DNA of 17,919 nucleotides, from the NCBI GenBank assembly GCA_002373775.1, contig DFJW01000103.1, positions 1-17,919 of the forward strand. Direction: 5' to 3'. This stretch comes from Ruminococcus flavefaciens. Its GTDB lineage: Bacteria > Bacillota > Clostridia > Oscillospirales > Ruminococcaceae. The notes under the pieces were generated by a model, which worked only from the letters and a program-made list of their open reading frames with translations, did no database searches and was not told the origin of the DNA. A program made the translations under genes and the position numbers. Below, in pieces: positions 1 to 7,244 of the stretch (within the stretch, counting starts at the first letter, position 1; the number at the start of each line of letters is the position of its first letter).

Positions 1-1
1 G

Positions 2-337
2 GTAGTTACACCTATGCTCCAGGGCAGCATCCTCCCCGGAATCACAAGAAAGTCCGCTATCGAAGTTTGCAAGGCTAAGGGACTCACTGTTGAAGAGAGA
101 CGCATCGACATCCAGGAGATCGCTGATGCTTACGATGCAGGCAAGCTGGATGAAGTATTCGGTACAGGTACTGCTGCTGTTATCTCACCTGTTGGTCACC
201 TCAAGTGGAATGACAAGGTTATGGAGATCAACGGCAACAAGATCGGCAAGATCTCACAGATGCTCTATGATACAATGACTGGCATCCAGTGGGGCAAGAT
301 CGACGATACATTCGGCTGGATCGTTCCTGTTGAATGA
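2..337 (+). CDS. ilvE: Branched-chain amino acid aminotransferase, C-terminal part (5' end outside window)
   Basis: PLP-dependent transaminase (fold type IV) that interconverts Leu/Ile/Val and their 2-oxo acids, in the cytosol. Only about 111 C-terminal residues are present. The reading frame is open to the window edge; the first in-window codons read VVTPMLQGSILPGITR, so the ATG at 14 is internal and not a start. SILPGITR is the conserved PLP-phosphate region of this family. GTGTAAVISPVG matches the family's conserved GTA motif, and the C-terminal stretch ending in IQWGKIDDTFGW has the usual BCAT form. The gene ends in a strong terminator, and the next genes, azlCD, export branched-chain amino acids, a sensible metabolic neighbour. 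D-amino acid transaminase belongs to the same fold but fits the C-terminus less well. Confidence 0.9.
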   Translation, partial: VVTPMLQGSILPGITRKSAIEVCKAKGLTVEERRIDIQEIADAYDAGKLDEVFGTGTAAVISPVGHLKWNDKVMEINGNKIGKISQMLYDTMTGIQWGKIDDTFGWIVPVE

Positions 338-355
338 TCTATTGATACGCTGACC

Positions 356-382
356 AAAGGGACGGGATTCCGTCCCTTTTTT
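356..382 (+). terminator. Intrinsic terminator after the aminotransferase gene
   Basis: Perfect 10-bp stem AAAGGGACGG / CCGTCCCTTT with a GATT tetraloop, running directly into a T tract (TTTTTT at 377-382). It separates the aminotransferase gene from the azlCD promoter, which begins 3 bases later. Confidence 0.93.
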
Positions 383-384
383 CG

Positions 385-413
385 TTGACAAAACCAACGG
401 CATGTGTTATAAT
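385..413 (+). promoter_or_regulatory. Consensus sigma-A promoter of azlCD
   Basis: TTGACA at 385-390, a 17-bp spacer, and TATAAT at 408-413, a perfect match in both boxes. A TGT precedes the -10 box (extended -10). Transcription should start near 420, giving a leader of about 30 nt before azlC. No operator-like palindrome is obvious here. Confidence 0.9.
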
Positions 414-449
414 ACTGCTTGTGAATTTTGTGACAAGGAGCAATGATAA

Positions 450-1154
450 ATGAATTCCGGATTTACAAAAGGCATGTCTCACGGCATACCTATTGCGCTG
501 GGCTATCTTTCGGTTTCCTTCGGATTCGGCATAATGGCTGTAAAATCAGGCATTTCAGTCCTCGCAGCATCCCTTATATCGGCACTTAACCTCACCTCTG
601 CCGGACAGGCAGAAGGAGTTGAGATAATCGCAGCCGGCGGCACTATAATAGAAATGATACTCGTTCAGCTGACTATCAACCTGCGCTACTCCCTCATGGG
701 ACTTTCGCTTTCGCAGAAACTTGACAAAAGTTTCACCACACCCCACCGTTTCTTCGCGTCATACGGCATAACCGACGAGATATTCGCCGTGTGCTCGGCG
801 CAGAAGGAAAAACTCCGCCCTTCATACATGTACGGAATGATACTGGTGGCGTTCGCAGGCTGGGTGACCGGAACCACTCTCGGAGCAGCAGCCGGACAGC
901 TTCTCCCCACTTCTGTCAGCAGCGCAATGGGCATAGTGCTTTACGGCATGTTCATCGCCATAATACTTCCGCCTTCAAGGAAAAAGCTGAGTGTGTTCAT
1001 AGTCGTGCTCGCCGCCGCAGCTGTCAGCATACTCTTCAGATACGTCATAACCGCAGTCTCCGGCGGATTCGCTGTGATAATAAGTGCCATAGCTGCTTCA
1101 GTTCTCGGTGCTCTCCTGTTCCCGGTCAATGAAGAAGAGGAGGCAGGATCATGA
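450..1154 (+). CDS. azlC: AzlC-family branched-chain amino acid exporter, large subunit
   Basis: Integral membrane subunit of the two-component AzlCD exporter, which pumps branched-chain amino acids and analogues out of the cell. The 234 aa match the usual family length. The N-terminal motif GIPIALGYLSVSFGFGIMA and the following hydrophobic helix with NLTSAGQAEGVE are typical of AzlC (LIV-E) proteins. Further hydrophobic segments lie around residues 125-150, 160-175, 185-205 and 210-228. The start is supported by AAGGAG at 435-440, 9 nt upstream. The stop overlaps the azlD start (ATGA), so the pair is translationally coupled. The preceding gene is a branched-chain aminotransferase, which suggests local grouping of branched-chain amino acid functions although they are separate transcription units. 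Confidence 0.93.
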   Translation: MNSGFTKGMSHGIPIALGYLSVSFGFGIMAVKSGISVLAASLISALNLTSAGQAEGVEIIAAGGTIIEMILVQLTINLRYSLMGLSLSQKLDKSFTTPHRFFASYGITDEIFAVCSAQKEKLRPSYMYGMILVAFAGWVTGTTLGAAAGQLLPTSVSSAMGIVLYGMFIAIILPPSRKKLSVFIVVLAAAAVSILFRYVITAVSGGFAVIISAIAASVLGALLFPVNEEEEAGS

Positions 1155-1450
1155 ACATAGCGATATATATAGCAGTAATGGCGACTGTCACATACCTCAT
1201 ACGCATGCTGCCTTTCGTATTCTTCCGAAAAAAAATAAGCTCCCGTTTTCTCAGGAGCTTTCTGTATTACATACCTTATGCTGTACTCAGCGCAATGACC
1301 ATACCAGCTATTTTCTACAGCACCGGCAGCTATATCACAGCTATTGCCGGTACTGCCGCAGCAGTAGTCCTTGCATATTTCGGACTTCCGCTGATAGTAG
1401 TGGCGCTTGCTGCATCAGCAGCAGCTTTTATAGCAGGATTCTTCATATGA
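1151..1450 (+). CDS. azlD: AzlD-family branched-chain amino acid exporter, small subunit
   Basis: Small membrane partner of AzlC. The 99 aa are almost all hydrophobic, with about three to four membrane segments. The motif TYLIRMLPFVFFRKK near residues 14-28 and the following FLRSFLYYIPYAVLSAMTIPAIF are the conserved AzlD core. It overlaps azlC by 4 bp. It converges on uvrC with only 8 bp between the two stop codons. No U-tracted terminator is visible at its end, only a weak 6-bp hairpin (1436-1441 / 1449-1454) across the stop codon, so transcripts of the two strands may overlap at their 3' ends. Confidence 0.92.
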   Translation: MNIAIYIAVMATVTYLIRMLPFVFFRKKISSRFLRSFLYYIPYAVLSAMTIPAIFYSTGSYITAIAGTAAAVVLAYFGLPLIVVALAASAAAFIAGFFI

Positions 1451-1458
1451 ATCCGGCT

Positions 1459-3288
1459 TTACATATTCTGGATCACTTTCCACAGCTCGGCAGCGATATC
1501 CATGCTGACTCCGGCTGTGACTGCAAGTTCCTCAGGAGTCGCGCGGCGCAGGTTGTCGCGCGTTTTGTATTTCATAAGCAGTTTTGCCGCTTTCTTTTCA
1601 CCGATGCCTTTGACATTGAGCAGTTCGGAACTGTAAGTCTTTTTCTTGTGCTTTGAGTGCATGAAGCTCACCGAGAAACGGTGTACCTCGTCCTGTATCT
1701 GTGTAACGAGATCGAATGCCGCCCTCAGTTCGTTTATCTGTATCTCACGTCCGCCGGTGGCGATAGCACGGGTACGGTGCTTGTCATCCTTGACCATTCC
1801 GAACAGCGGGATATCCAGTCCCAGATCACGGAGTATAGGCGCAACGGCATTCACATGACCTTTGCCGCCGTCCAGCAGTATAAGATCCGGCTTCCGGGTG
1901 AAGTATTCGTCCCCTTCCTGATTTACGATGTGCATAAGACGCCGCTTCAGGACTTCGTGCATGCTGCCGTAGTCGTTCTGGTATTCCTGCTCCTTGACTG
2001 AAAAGCGCTTATATGCCTTTTTGAGCGGTCTGCCGTCTTCAAAGACGACCATTCCGGCGACCATGGATTCTGATGAAAGGTTGGATATATCATAAGCTTC
2101 GATATACTTAGGCGGCACAGGGAGTCCAAGACACTTGCCAAGCTGTTCGAGAGCTATTATCTCCCTGCCTGTACGGTCACTTTTCAGCGCTGCATACTCA
2201 GCACTGTTATTCTTCGCGAGCCTCAGCAGTTCCAGCTGTCTGCCTTTCTGCGGAACATGTATCCTCACTTTTCTGCCGGACTGCTTTTCAAGCAGTTCTT
2301 CAATCAGCTGACAGTCCTCAGGGATGTGATCGGTTATCACAGAACGCGGTATGTCATCCTTCCCGTGATAGTACTGCTCCATGAATGAGCTGAGTATATC
2401 TTCACCGGGTTCCGGCTTTCCGAATTCAAAGACCGCCTTGTCATAGAGCCTGCCTCCGCGGTACATGAGCACGGAAATGTACAATCCGCCATAGAACTCA
2501 GCTATGCCTATAACGTCTGCCGAATCCACGCCGCTGTTGATGATCTTCTGCTTTTCAGCTGCTTTCCTGATCGCATTTATGCGGTCACGGAGCATTGCTG
2601 CCTTTTCAAAATCCAGTTCCTCGGCTGCTGCATTCATCTCTGCTTCCATGCGTTCCACTGACTGTGCGCTGCCGTTCTTGATGAACTCGACCGCCTGATC
2701 TATCGTCTTGCGGTACTCTTCCTGGCTTATCCTTCCTCGGCAGACTCCCATGCACTGCTTGATGTGATAATTCAGGCACGGGCGAGTCTTTCTGAAATCC
2801 CTCGGGAAGACCTTATGACAAGTCGGCAGCATGAACACGCGGTTAGCCTCACTTACGGCTTCTTTTGTAATGAATCCGCTGGTATAAGGTCCGAGATAAC
2901 TGCCGGGCTGCTTTGTATTCTTTTCATTTGTGATACGCGGATACTCCTCATCGGATATGCGGATATAATGATAGCCCTTGTCGTCCTTTAGAAGTATGTT
3001 ATACTTGGGCTTATGCTGCTTTATGAGGCTGCATTCCAGAAGAAGAGCCTCATATTCACTGTCAACTACGATATAATCGTAATCATATACATTCGAGACC
3101 ATAGCCGCAACTTTGGGCGTATGGTCAGGATTCTCCCGGAAATAGCTGGTGACGCGGTTTTTCAGGTTCTTGGCTTTTCCGATGTAGATTATACCGCCTT
3201 CCCTGTTCTTCATCAGGTACACTCCCGGCGAAGATGTCAGCTTTGACGTCTTTTCACGGAGAACCGGCAGTCTCGGGTTCTTTTTCAT
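1459..3288 (-). CDS. uvrC: UvrABC excinuclease subunit C
   Basis: Dual-incision nuclease of nucleotide excision repair, recruited by UvrB to damaged DNA. At 609 aa it has the normal family length. It contains an N-terminal GIY-YIG nuclease domain (GVY near 22-24, YIGKAKNLKNRV near 35-46) that makes the 3' cut. A set of four Cys follows (near 156, 170, 178 and 182), the position where UvrC proteins bind an Fe-S cluster. The UVR motif that contacts UvrB is AAEELDFEKAAMLRDRI near 220-237. The RNase H-like 5'-nuclease domain is near 390-545 (YDISNLS, LDGGKGH, KDDKHRT, DEVHRF), and a helix-hairpin-helix (NVKGIGEKKAAKLL) lies near 557-570. A GGAGG precedes the ATG. It lies 32 bp after the lipoprotein gene on the same strand with no terminator between, so it is probably co-transcribed. 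Confidence 0.97.
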   Translation of the reverse strand: MKKNPRLPVLREKTSKLTSSPGVYLMKNREGGIIYIGKAKNLKNRVTSYFRENPDHTPKVAAMVSNVYDYDYIVVDSEYEALLLECSLIKQHKPKYNILLKDDKGYHYIRISDEEYPRITNEKNTKQPGSYLGPYTSGFITKEAVSEANRVFMLPTCHKVFPRDFRKTRPCLNYHIKQCMGVCRGRISQEEYRKTIDQAVEFIKNGSAQSVERMEAEMNAAAEELDFEKAAMLRDRINAIRKAAEKQKIINSGVDSADVIGIAEFYGGLYISVLMYRGGRLYDKAVFEFGKPEPGEDILSSFMEQYYHGKDDIPRSVITDHIPEDCQLIEELLEKQSGRKVRIHVPQKGRQLELLRLAKNNSAEYAALKSDRTGREIIALEQLGKCLGLPVPPKYIEAYDISNLSSESMVAGMVVFEDGRPLKKAYKRFSVKEQEYQNDYGSMHEVLKRRLMHIVNQEGDEYFTRKPDLILLDGGKGHVNAVAPILRDLGLDIPLFGMVKDDKHRTRAIATGGREIQINELRAAFDLVTQIQDEVHRFSVSFMHSKHKKKTYSSELLNVKGIGEKKAAKLLMKYKTRDNLRRATPEELAVTAGVSMDIAAELWKVIQNM

Positions 3289-3320
3289 TCAATTCCTCCA
3301 TGGGCACATCGTCCGGACGG

Positions 3321-3947
3321 TCATTGCCTGTCAAAATATTTCTTTCCGGCACTGGGACGGAAATATGTCCTGATATAGCCGTCTGTCGAGAGCACGACAA
3401 ATTCGTTCGTAGCTTCGATGTAGTAGATGCCGTCGCCGTCTTCTGCTTCTGTCTTATAGAGAGCGTCAGGATCATTTATCACGTCTGACGCACCTTTTTC
3501 GTACTCGGCAGCAGTGGAGTACCCGAAATCATCCGCAAATTCTCCGCCGTGCTTTTCAAAGTGTTCGTTCAGATATTTCTTGTTTCTGAAATGATACTCA
3601 ACATAGCTGTCGCTGTCATATTCAGTGAATGCCTCGGTAACTTCGGCAGTCGTGACTTTTTTTGCGGTAGTAGTCTTTGTGGTGGTAGTCTTCGCCTTCT
3701 TTGTGGTCACAGTTGTAGTCGTTGTGAAGGTCGCAGCAGATGCCCGGGTATTCCCCTCGCCTTTCAGCGTTGCTTCTTCTGTATAAGTCTCTTCCTCGGT
3801 GTAAGTCTCTGTGGGTACAGGCATAGATACTGTTGACCTGCCGCCTGTGCTGCTGCTGTTTTTTGAACCGCATGCACTGAAAGCAAGCACTGCCATTGTC
3901 ATGATGAACATAAATAATGCCGATATATATATCCGCTTGTTTTTCAT
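3321..3947 (-). CDS. Thr-rich lipoprotein with a BECR-type (EndoU/barnase-like) C-terminal domain
   Basis: Predicted surface lipoprotein of 208 aa, function unknown. Residues 1-25 form a signal peptide ending in the lipobox LAFSAC, with lipid-modified Cys at 26. Residues 27-110 are a flexible stalk: a Thr/Glu stretch with TYTEE repeats (49-58), then a Thr/Lys tract near 74-100. Residues about 115-208 are a compact domain with the order HFEKH (129-133), S144...EY (148-149), acidic loop, and FVVLSTDGYIRTYFRP (183-198). From memory this resembles the BECR-fold nuclease domains (barnase/EndoU/colicin E5-D/RelE-like) of toxins and phage head proteins, with His129, Lys132 and His133 as possible active-site residues. 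That assignment is inference. The start has a strong AGGAGGTAA site. It is transcribed from its own promoter and lies just upstream of uvrC. No immunity-like gene is adjacent. Confidence 0.8.
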   Translation of the reverse strand: MKNKRIYISALFMFIMTMAVLAFSACGSKNSSSTGGRSTVSMPVPTETYTEEETYTEEATLKGEGNTRASAATFTTTTTVTTKKAKTTTTKTTTAKKVTTAEVTEAFTEYDSDSYVEYHFRNKKYLNEHFEKHGGEFADDFGYSTAAEYEKGASDVINDPDALYKTEAEDGDGIYYIEATNEFVVLSTDGYIRTYFRPSAGKKYFDRQ

Positions 3948-3980
3948 TCAGATTACCTCCTGTTGGTTCCTTTTAAGATT

Positions 3981-4009
3981 ATTATACTACAACTCCGGAC
4001 ATTTAGCAA
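3981..4009 (-). promoter_or_regulatory. Promoter of the lipoprotein-uvrC unit
   Basis: On the minus strand, TTGCTA (4009-4004), a 17-bp spacer, and a perfect TATAAT (3986-3981). It lies about 30 bp upstream of the lipoprotein start codon, with the AGGAGG site between. No LexA-type box is seen near it. Confidence 0.75.
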
Positions 4010-4084
4010 GTACCTTCACATCTTTAAGCAGCAAAATGCACAATAAATCTTTCGTTTCCGCATCATTTTTTTCAGCCGCGGCAT

Positions 4085-4113
4085 TTGACAAATCCTTCCG
4101 GATGTGATATACT
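4085..4113 (+). promoter_or_regulatory. Promoter of the aldolase-family gene
   Basis: TTGACA at 4085-4090, a 17-bp spacer, and TATACT at 4108-4113, with a TGA extended -10 element. The expected start is near 4120, which puts the paired palindromes at 4122-4151 immediately downstream of the start. Confidence 0.87.
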
Positions 4114-4121
4114 ATACACAG

Positions 4122-4151
4122 TTGCTTTAAAGCATAAAAGCTTTAAAGCAA
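4122..4151 (+). promoter_or_regulatory. Paired palindromes in the aldolase leader (candidate operator or hairpin)
   Basis: A perfect 12-bp inverted repeat, TTGCTTTAAAGC / GCTTTAAAGCAA, with a 6-nt ATAAAA spacer. Each arm holds the same 10-bp palindrome GCTTTAAAGC, so the site is both an inverted and a direct repeat with 16-bp spacing. It begins at about +2 of the predicted transcript. It has no following T tract, so it is not a normal terminator. A binding site for two repressor dimers or an RNA hairpin fits better. Confidence 0.6.
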
Positions 4152-4159
4152 TACAGTAA

Positions 4160-4175
4160 ATACCTTTCAAGGTAT
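4160..4175 (+). promoter_or_regulatory. Second palindrome in the aldolase leader
   Basis: ATACCTT-TC-AAGGTAT, perfect 7-bp arms around a 2-nt centre, located 9 bp after the first palindrome pair and just before the ribosome binding site. It may be a further operator; the 2-nt loop makes a stable RNA hairpin less likely. Confidence 0.45.
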
Positions 4176-4193
4176 AACGGAAGGAAAATCAGT

Positions 4194-5168
4194 ATGAAGG
4201 AAATTTCAAAACTTATGGATTACAGACCTGACATAAAAGTTGTAGACGCTACACTCAGAGACGGCGGTCTCGTAAATGATTTCTATTTTTCTGACGAATT
4301 CGTCAAGGACTTATATAACGCAAATCTCCGCTCAGGCGTGGATTACATGGAATTCGGCTATAAGGCTGACAAGGAGATGTTCGACGTTAACAAATTCGGT
4401 CCGTGCAAGTTCTGCGATGACGACTACATCCGTTCGATCGTCGGTGAGAACAACACCGATCTGAAGATAGCTGTAATGGCTGACGTTGGCCGCTGCAACT
4501 ACAAGAACGATATCCACGACCGCTCTGAAACTCCCATAGACCTCATCCGTGTCGCTACTTACATACACCAGATCCCGACTGCCGTGGATATGATCGAGGA
4601 CGCAAAGAAGAAGGGCTACGAAGTCAGCTGCAATATCATGGCTATCTCCACAGCCCAGGAAGGCGATCTCCGTGCAGCTCTGGATATCCTCGGCAAGTCC
4701 CCTGTTGATGTATTCTACATCGTTGACAGCTTCGGCTCGATCTATCCGGAACAGATGGCTCGTCTTGCCGCTGTTTATACTGAATTTGCTGACAAGTACG
4801 GCAAAAAAGTCGGTATCCATGCTCATGATAACCAGAAGCTCGCATTTGCAAATACTATCGAAGCTGTCGGTGACGGCGTTGACTGGCTCGATGCTACATA
4901 TTCTTCTATGGGACGCGGTGCAGGAAACTGTGCAATGGAGCTTCTCCTCGGTTTCCTCAAGAATCCCAAGTATAATGTGTACCCCGTCCTCCAGTTCATC
5001 GAAAAGCATATGAACAAGCTGCGTGAAGAAGGCATCGTATGGGGATACGATCTCCAGTACCTCATGACAGGTCTCCTCAACCAGCATCCGAGAACTGCTA
5101 TCCAGTTCACTAAGGAAGGAAGAAAAGACTACGCAGAGTTCTACAAGGAAATAATAGCTCAGGAATGA
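4194..5168 (+). CDS. Aldolase/HMG-CoA lyase-family protein (DRE-TIM metallolyase), substrate unknown
   Basis: Cytosolic TIM-barrel enzyme of the DRE-TIM superfamily (4-hydroxy-2-oxovalerate aldolase, HMG-CoA lyase, isopropylmalate synthase), 324 aa. The DATLRDGG motif at 18-25 supplies the catalytic Arg and a metal-binding Asp. The HAHDN motif at 209-213 supplies two further metal ligands and an Asn. DSFGSIYPEQ (178-187) and MGRGAGN (239-245) are the usual DRE-TIM signatures. It is closest to the aldolase catalytic domain; I see no regulatory LeuA domain and no partner acyl-aldehyde dehydrogenase beside it, so a catabolic meta-cleavage role is unlikely and the substrate cannot be read. A GGAAGG site precedes the ATG. 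It forms a single-gene unit between its own promoter and a strong terminator. Confidence 0.85.
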   Translation: MKEISKLMDYRPDIKVVDATLRDGGLVNDFYFSDEFVKDLYNANLRSGVDYMEFGYKADKEMFDVNKFGPCKFCDDDYIRSIVGENNTDLKIAVMADVGRCNYKNDIHDRSETPIDLIRVATYIHQIPTAVDMIEDAKKKGYEVSCNIMAISTAQEGDLRAALDILGKSPVDVFYIVDSFGSIYPEQMARLAAVYTEFADKYGKKVGIHAHDNQKLAFANTIEAVGDGVDWLDATYSSMGRGAGNCAMELLLGFLKNPKYNVYPVLQFIEKHMNKLREEGIVWGYDLQYLMTGLLNQHPRTAIQFTKEGRKDYAEFYKEIIAQE

Positions 5169-5186
5169 GCATCCGTATAAAAAAAG

Positions 5187-5226
5187 AAGTTCAGTCCCCG
5201 GTGTCTGCTGAGGACTGAACTTTTTT
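5187..5226 (+). terminator. Bidirectional terminator between the aldolase and deacylase genes
   Basis: An 11-bp stem, AAGTTCAGTCC (5187-5197) / GGACTGAACTT (5212-5222), with a 14-nt loop. It is followed by TTTTTT on the plus strand and has an A-rich left flank (5178-5185), which reads as a T tract on the minus strand. It can therefore end both the plus-strand aldolase unit and the minus-strand holB operon. Confidence 0.92.
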
Positions 5227-5232
5227 AATATG

Positions 5233-5718
5233 TCATTCGCCGGAAAGGATTATATCACTGAATCTGCCGCGTATGGCGGTCACAAGAGCTTTGGGCGAAA
5301 GGCATATCTGTGTGCCTATCCTGCCGCCGCTTATATAGAACTGATCCAGTGTTTCAGCAGTTTCATGCACCACAGTCATGAACTGCTTTTTCATCCCGAT
5401 AGGTGTACAGCCTCCGCGTACATAGCCTGTAACTTTGGTTATGTCCTTGACATGGAGAAGTTCCACGGACTTTTCACCAACGGCTTTTGCCGCTTTTTTC
5501 AGGTCGAGCTCTTCTGCTACCGGCAGCAGGAAGCAGTAATGCTCCCCTGATCTTCCGTGCGCAACGAGAGTCTTGAAGGTCCTCTCAAGAGGCTGTCCCA
5601 GCTTTTCAGCTGTATGTATCCCGTCAATGAATTCATCACATTCATACGTCTGGAATGTATATCCGATACCGCATTTCTCAAGGAAACGCATGGCATTAGT
5701 CTTTATCTCCTTTGCCAT
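5233..5718 (-). CDS. ybaK: YbaK/EbsC-type aminoacyl-tRNA deacylase
   Basis: Free-standing editing enzyme that hydrolyses mischarged tRNA; the best known member clears Cys-tRNA(Pro). The 161 aa match the single-domain family. Motifs: ERTFKTLV around 45-52, with the conserved Lys49 equivalent to the essential Lys of YbaK, and YVRGGCTPIGMKK at 99-111, the GG.(S/T)PIG substrate-pocket motif. IGLSP-like residues occur as RIGTQICLSPKAL at 133-145. The AGGAGG ribosome binding site lies inside the last codons of queH, and the start is 2 bp after the queH stop, so the two are coupled. It is the last gene before the shared terminator. Other deacylase subtypes (ProX-like) cannot be excluded. Confidence 0.9.
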   Translation of the reverse strand: MAKEIKTNAMRFLEKCGIGYTFQTYECDEFIDGIHTAEKLGQPLERTFKTLVAHGRSGEHYCFLLPVAEELDLKKAAKAVGEKSVELLHVKDITKVTGYVRGGCTPIGMKKQFMTVVHETAETLDQFYISGGRIGTQICLSPKALVTAIRGRFSDIILSGE

Positions 5719-5720
5719 TT

Positions 5721-6350
5721 TCAGTCCTCCTGATGTCTTCCGCTGTTTATCCTGCTGTAAATGCAGCCGCAGTAATCCTGACGATAAAGCCCGTACTGCC
5801 TTGAAAGTTCAATGGAACGCTTGTAGCCCTCATGCTTCTTGAAATCAGAAAAGAGATACGGTACGCCGTATTCTCCGGCGATACGTCCGCCGCACTCATT
5901 TATGAATATGCCGTCCTTGTGGGGACTTATGGTCAGGGTAGTGGTAAAGAAACTGCTGCCCAGTTCTTTTGCTTTTTCAGCCGCGAGCCTGAGACGGAAT
6001 TCGATGCACTTCCTGCATCTTTCCCCTCGTTCCGGAAGTTTTTCAAGTCCCTTTGCCAGTTCGTAGAAAGGCTCCGGATCATACGGCTCTTCGATGACGT
6101 TTATATCCAGCCCCATCTCCTTCACCAGCCTTCTGAGTTCACTGAGCCTGAAATCGAATTCATCTTCGGGAGATATATTCGGGTTGGCAAAGTACAGTGT
6201 GATATCAAAATGTCCGGTCAGGAATTCAAGAGTGTGGCTGCTGCACGGCGCACAGCAGGCATGGAGCAGAAGTGACGGCTTCTCGCCGCTTTTTTCCAGC
6301 TGAGCTATCTTTTCATCCAGCATCCTGCCGTAATTAGGTCTCTGCATCAC
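5721..6350 (-). CDS. queH: Epoxyqueuosine reductase QueH
   Basis: Performs the last step of queuosine synthesis, reducing epoxyqueuosine to queuosine at the wobble base of GUN-anticodon tRNAs. It is the non-orthologous replacement for QueG (former DUF208). The 209 aa contain LLLHACCAPCS at 27-37 (vicinal Cys32-Cys33, Cys36), ERCRKC with Cys112 and Cys115, and YCGC with Cys194 and Cys196. In characterised QueH the vicinal Cys pair and the CxxC bind a 4Fe-4S cluster, and other Cys and Asp residues hold a second iron site; all are retained. Its start overlaps the ricT stop by 4 bp (ATGA). The other queuosine genes are not in the window. Confidence 0.93.
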   Translation of the reverse strand: MMQRPNYGRMLDEKIAQLEKSGEKPSLLLHACCAPCSSHTLEFLTGHFDITLYFANPNISPEDEFDFRLSELRRLVKEMGLDINVIEEPYDPEPFYELAKGLEKLPERGERCRKCIEFRLRLAAEKAKELGSSFFTTTLTISPHKDGIFINECGGRIAGEYGVPYLFSDFKKHEGYKRSIELSRQYGLYRQDYCGCIYSRINSGRHQED

Positions 6351-7213
6351 TTGTCCTCAAGATTCTTGAGCGCCTTCAGTTCATCCTTGTTCACGCGGAT
6401 CTCGGCATCCTTCAGGAGTTTCACCTCACTGCGGTCAAGAGTTACCGGAACTTCGGATTTGTCAGTCTTTATGCGCAGCTTTCCGGTTATCAGGTTTGAA
6501 TCCTCGACTCTTCCCTTGTCGCCGTCCGGAGTTACGACCAGAGCGCCCACCTTAGGTGTGATCTTCAGCAGTTCTTCATATGCGTTCTGCTCATTTTTCA
6601 GGCAGCACATAAGTCTTCCGCATGTGCCTGATATCTTTGTGGGATTGAGGGAAAGTCCCTGCTCCTTTGCCATTTTTATGGAAACAGGCTGGAAATCGCC
6701 CATGTATCCCTTGCAGCAGAATTCTCTTCCGCATATGCCCAGACCTCCGAGTATCTTCGCTTCATCGCGCACACCTATCTGCCGGAGCTCTATTCGTGTC
6801 CTGAACACAGCAGCAAGATCCTTTACGAGTTCACGGAAGTCCACGCGGTTCTCAGCGGTAAAATAGAAAAGCAGCTTGTTGTTGTCGAAAGTACACTCAA
6901 CATCCACCAGATTCATTTTCAGCTTGCGGAACTTTATCTTTTCCTCACATATGCGGAAAGCGTCCTTTTCACGCTGCTTGTTCTTTTCCACGGTCTTCAT
7001 ATCCGCATCTGTAGCGATGCGGATTATAGGCTTCAGCGGCGATGCAAGCTGGTCGTCCTCGATCTGCCTGTTAGGGATGACAACTTCTCCGCACTCAACA
7101 CCGCGGACAGTCTCGACTATGGCATAGTCGCCGGCATTCGCCCGGATATCCCCCGGTGAAAAGTAATATATCTTGCCTACGCTTTTGAAACGTATTCCTA
7201 CGATCTCTTTCAT
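6347..7213 (-). CDS. ricT: PSP1-domain protein RicT (YaaT)
   Basis: Regulatory iron-sulfur protein. In Bacillus subtilis it forms the RicAFT complex, which assists RNase Y in maturing mRNA and affects biofilm, competence and sporulation. The 288 aa match the family length. The PSP1 core is in the C-terminal half. Six Cys that serve Fe-S binding are present: GICGREFCCKGYMGDF (Cys161, 166, 167) and SGTCGRLMCCLKNE (Cys198, 203, 204). The N-terminus GIRFKSVGKIYYFSPGD and ETVRGVECGEVV are also typical. An AGGAG precedes the start, 31 bp after holB. The holB-ricT order is a conserved Firmicutes arrangement. RicA and RicF partners are not in the window. Confidence 0.95.
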   Translation of the reverse strand: MKEIVGIRFKSVGKIYYFSPGDIRANAGDYAIVETVRGVECGEVVIPNRQIEDDQLASPLKPIIRIATDADMKTVEKNKQREKDAFRICEEKIKFRKLKMNLVDVECTFDNNKLLFYFTAENRVDFRELVKDLAAVFRTRIELRQIGVRDEAKILGGLGICGREFCCKGYMGDFQPVSIKMAKEQGLSLNPTKISGTCGRLMCCLKNEQNAYEELLKITPKVGALVVTPDGDKGRVEDSNLITGKLRIKTDKSEVPVTLDRSEVKLLKDAEIRVNKDELKALKNLEDK

Positions 7214-7244
7214 ATTTTTCTCCTATCGCAACGAGAGTTTCCCC

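Noticed and set aside
1108..1656. 182-codon plus-strand frame across azlD and the uvrC end
   Set aside because: It overlaps azlD in another frame and the antisense of uvrC; its Cys/His/Ser-rich composition is that of an out-of-frame read.
4332..5087. 251-codon open frame antisense to the aldolase gene
   Set aside because: It mirrors the codon pattern of a clearly real enzyme on the other strand, has no ribosome binding site and no recognisable motif.
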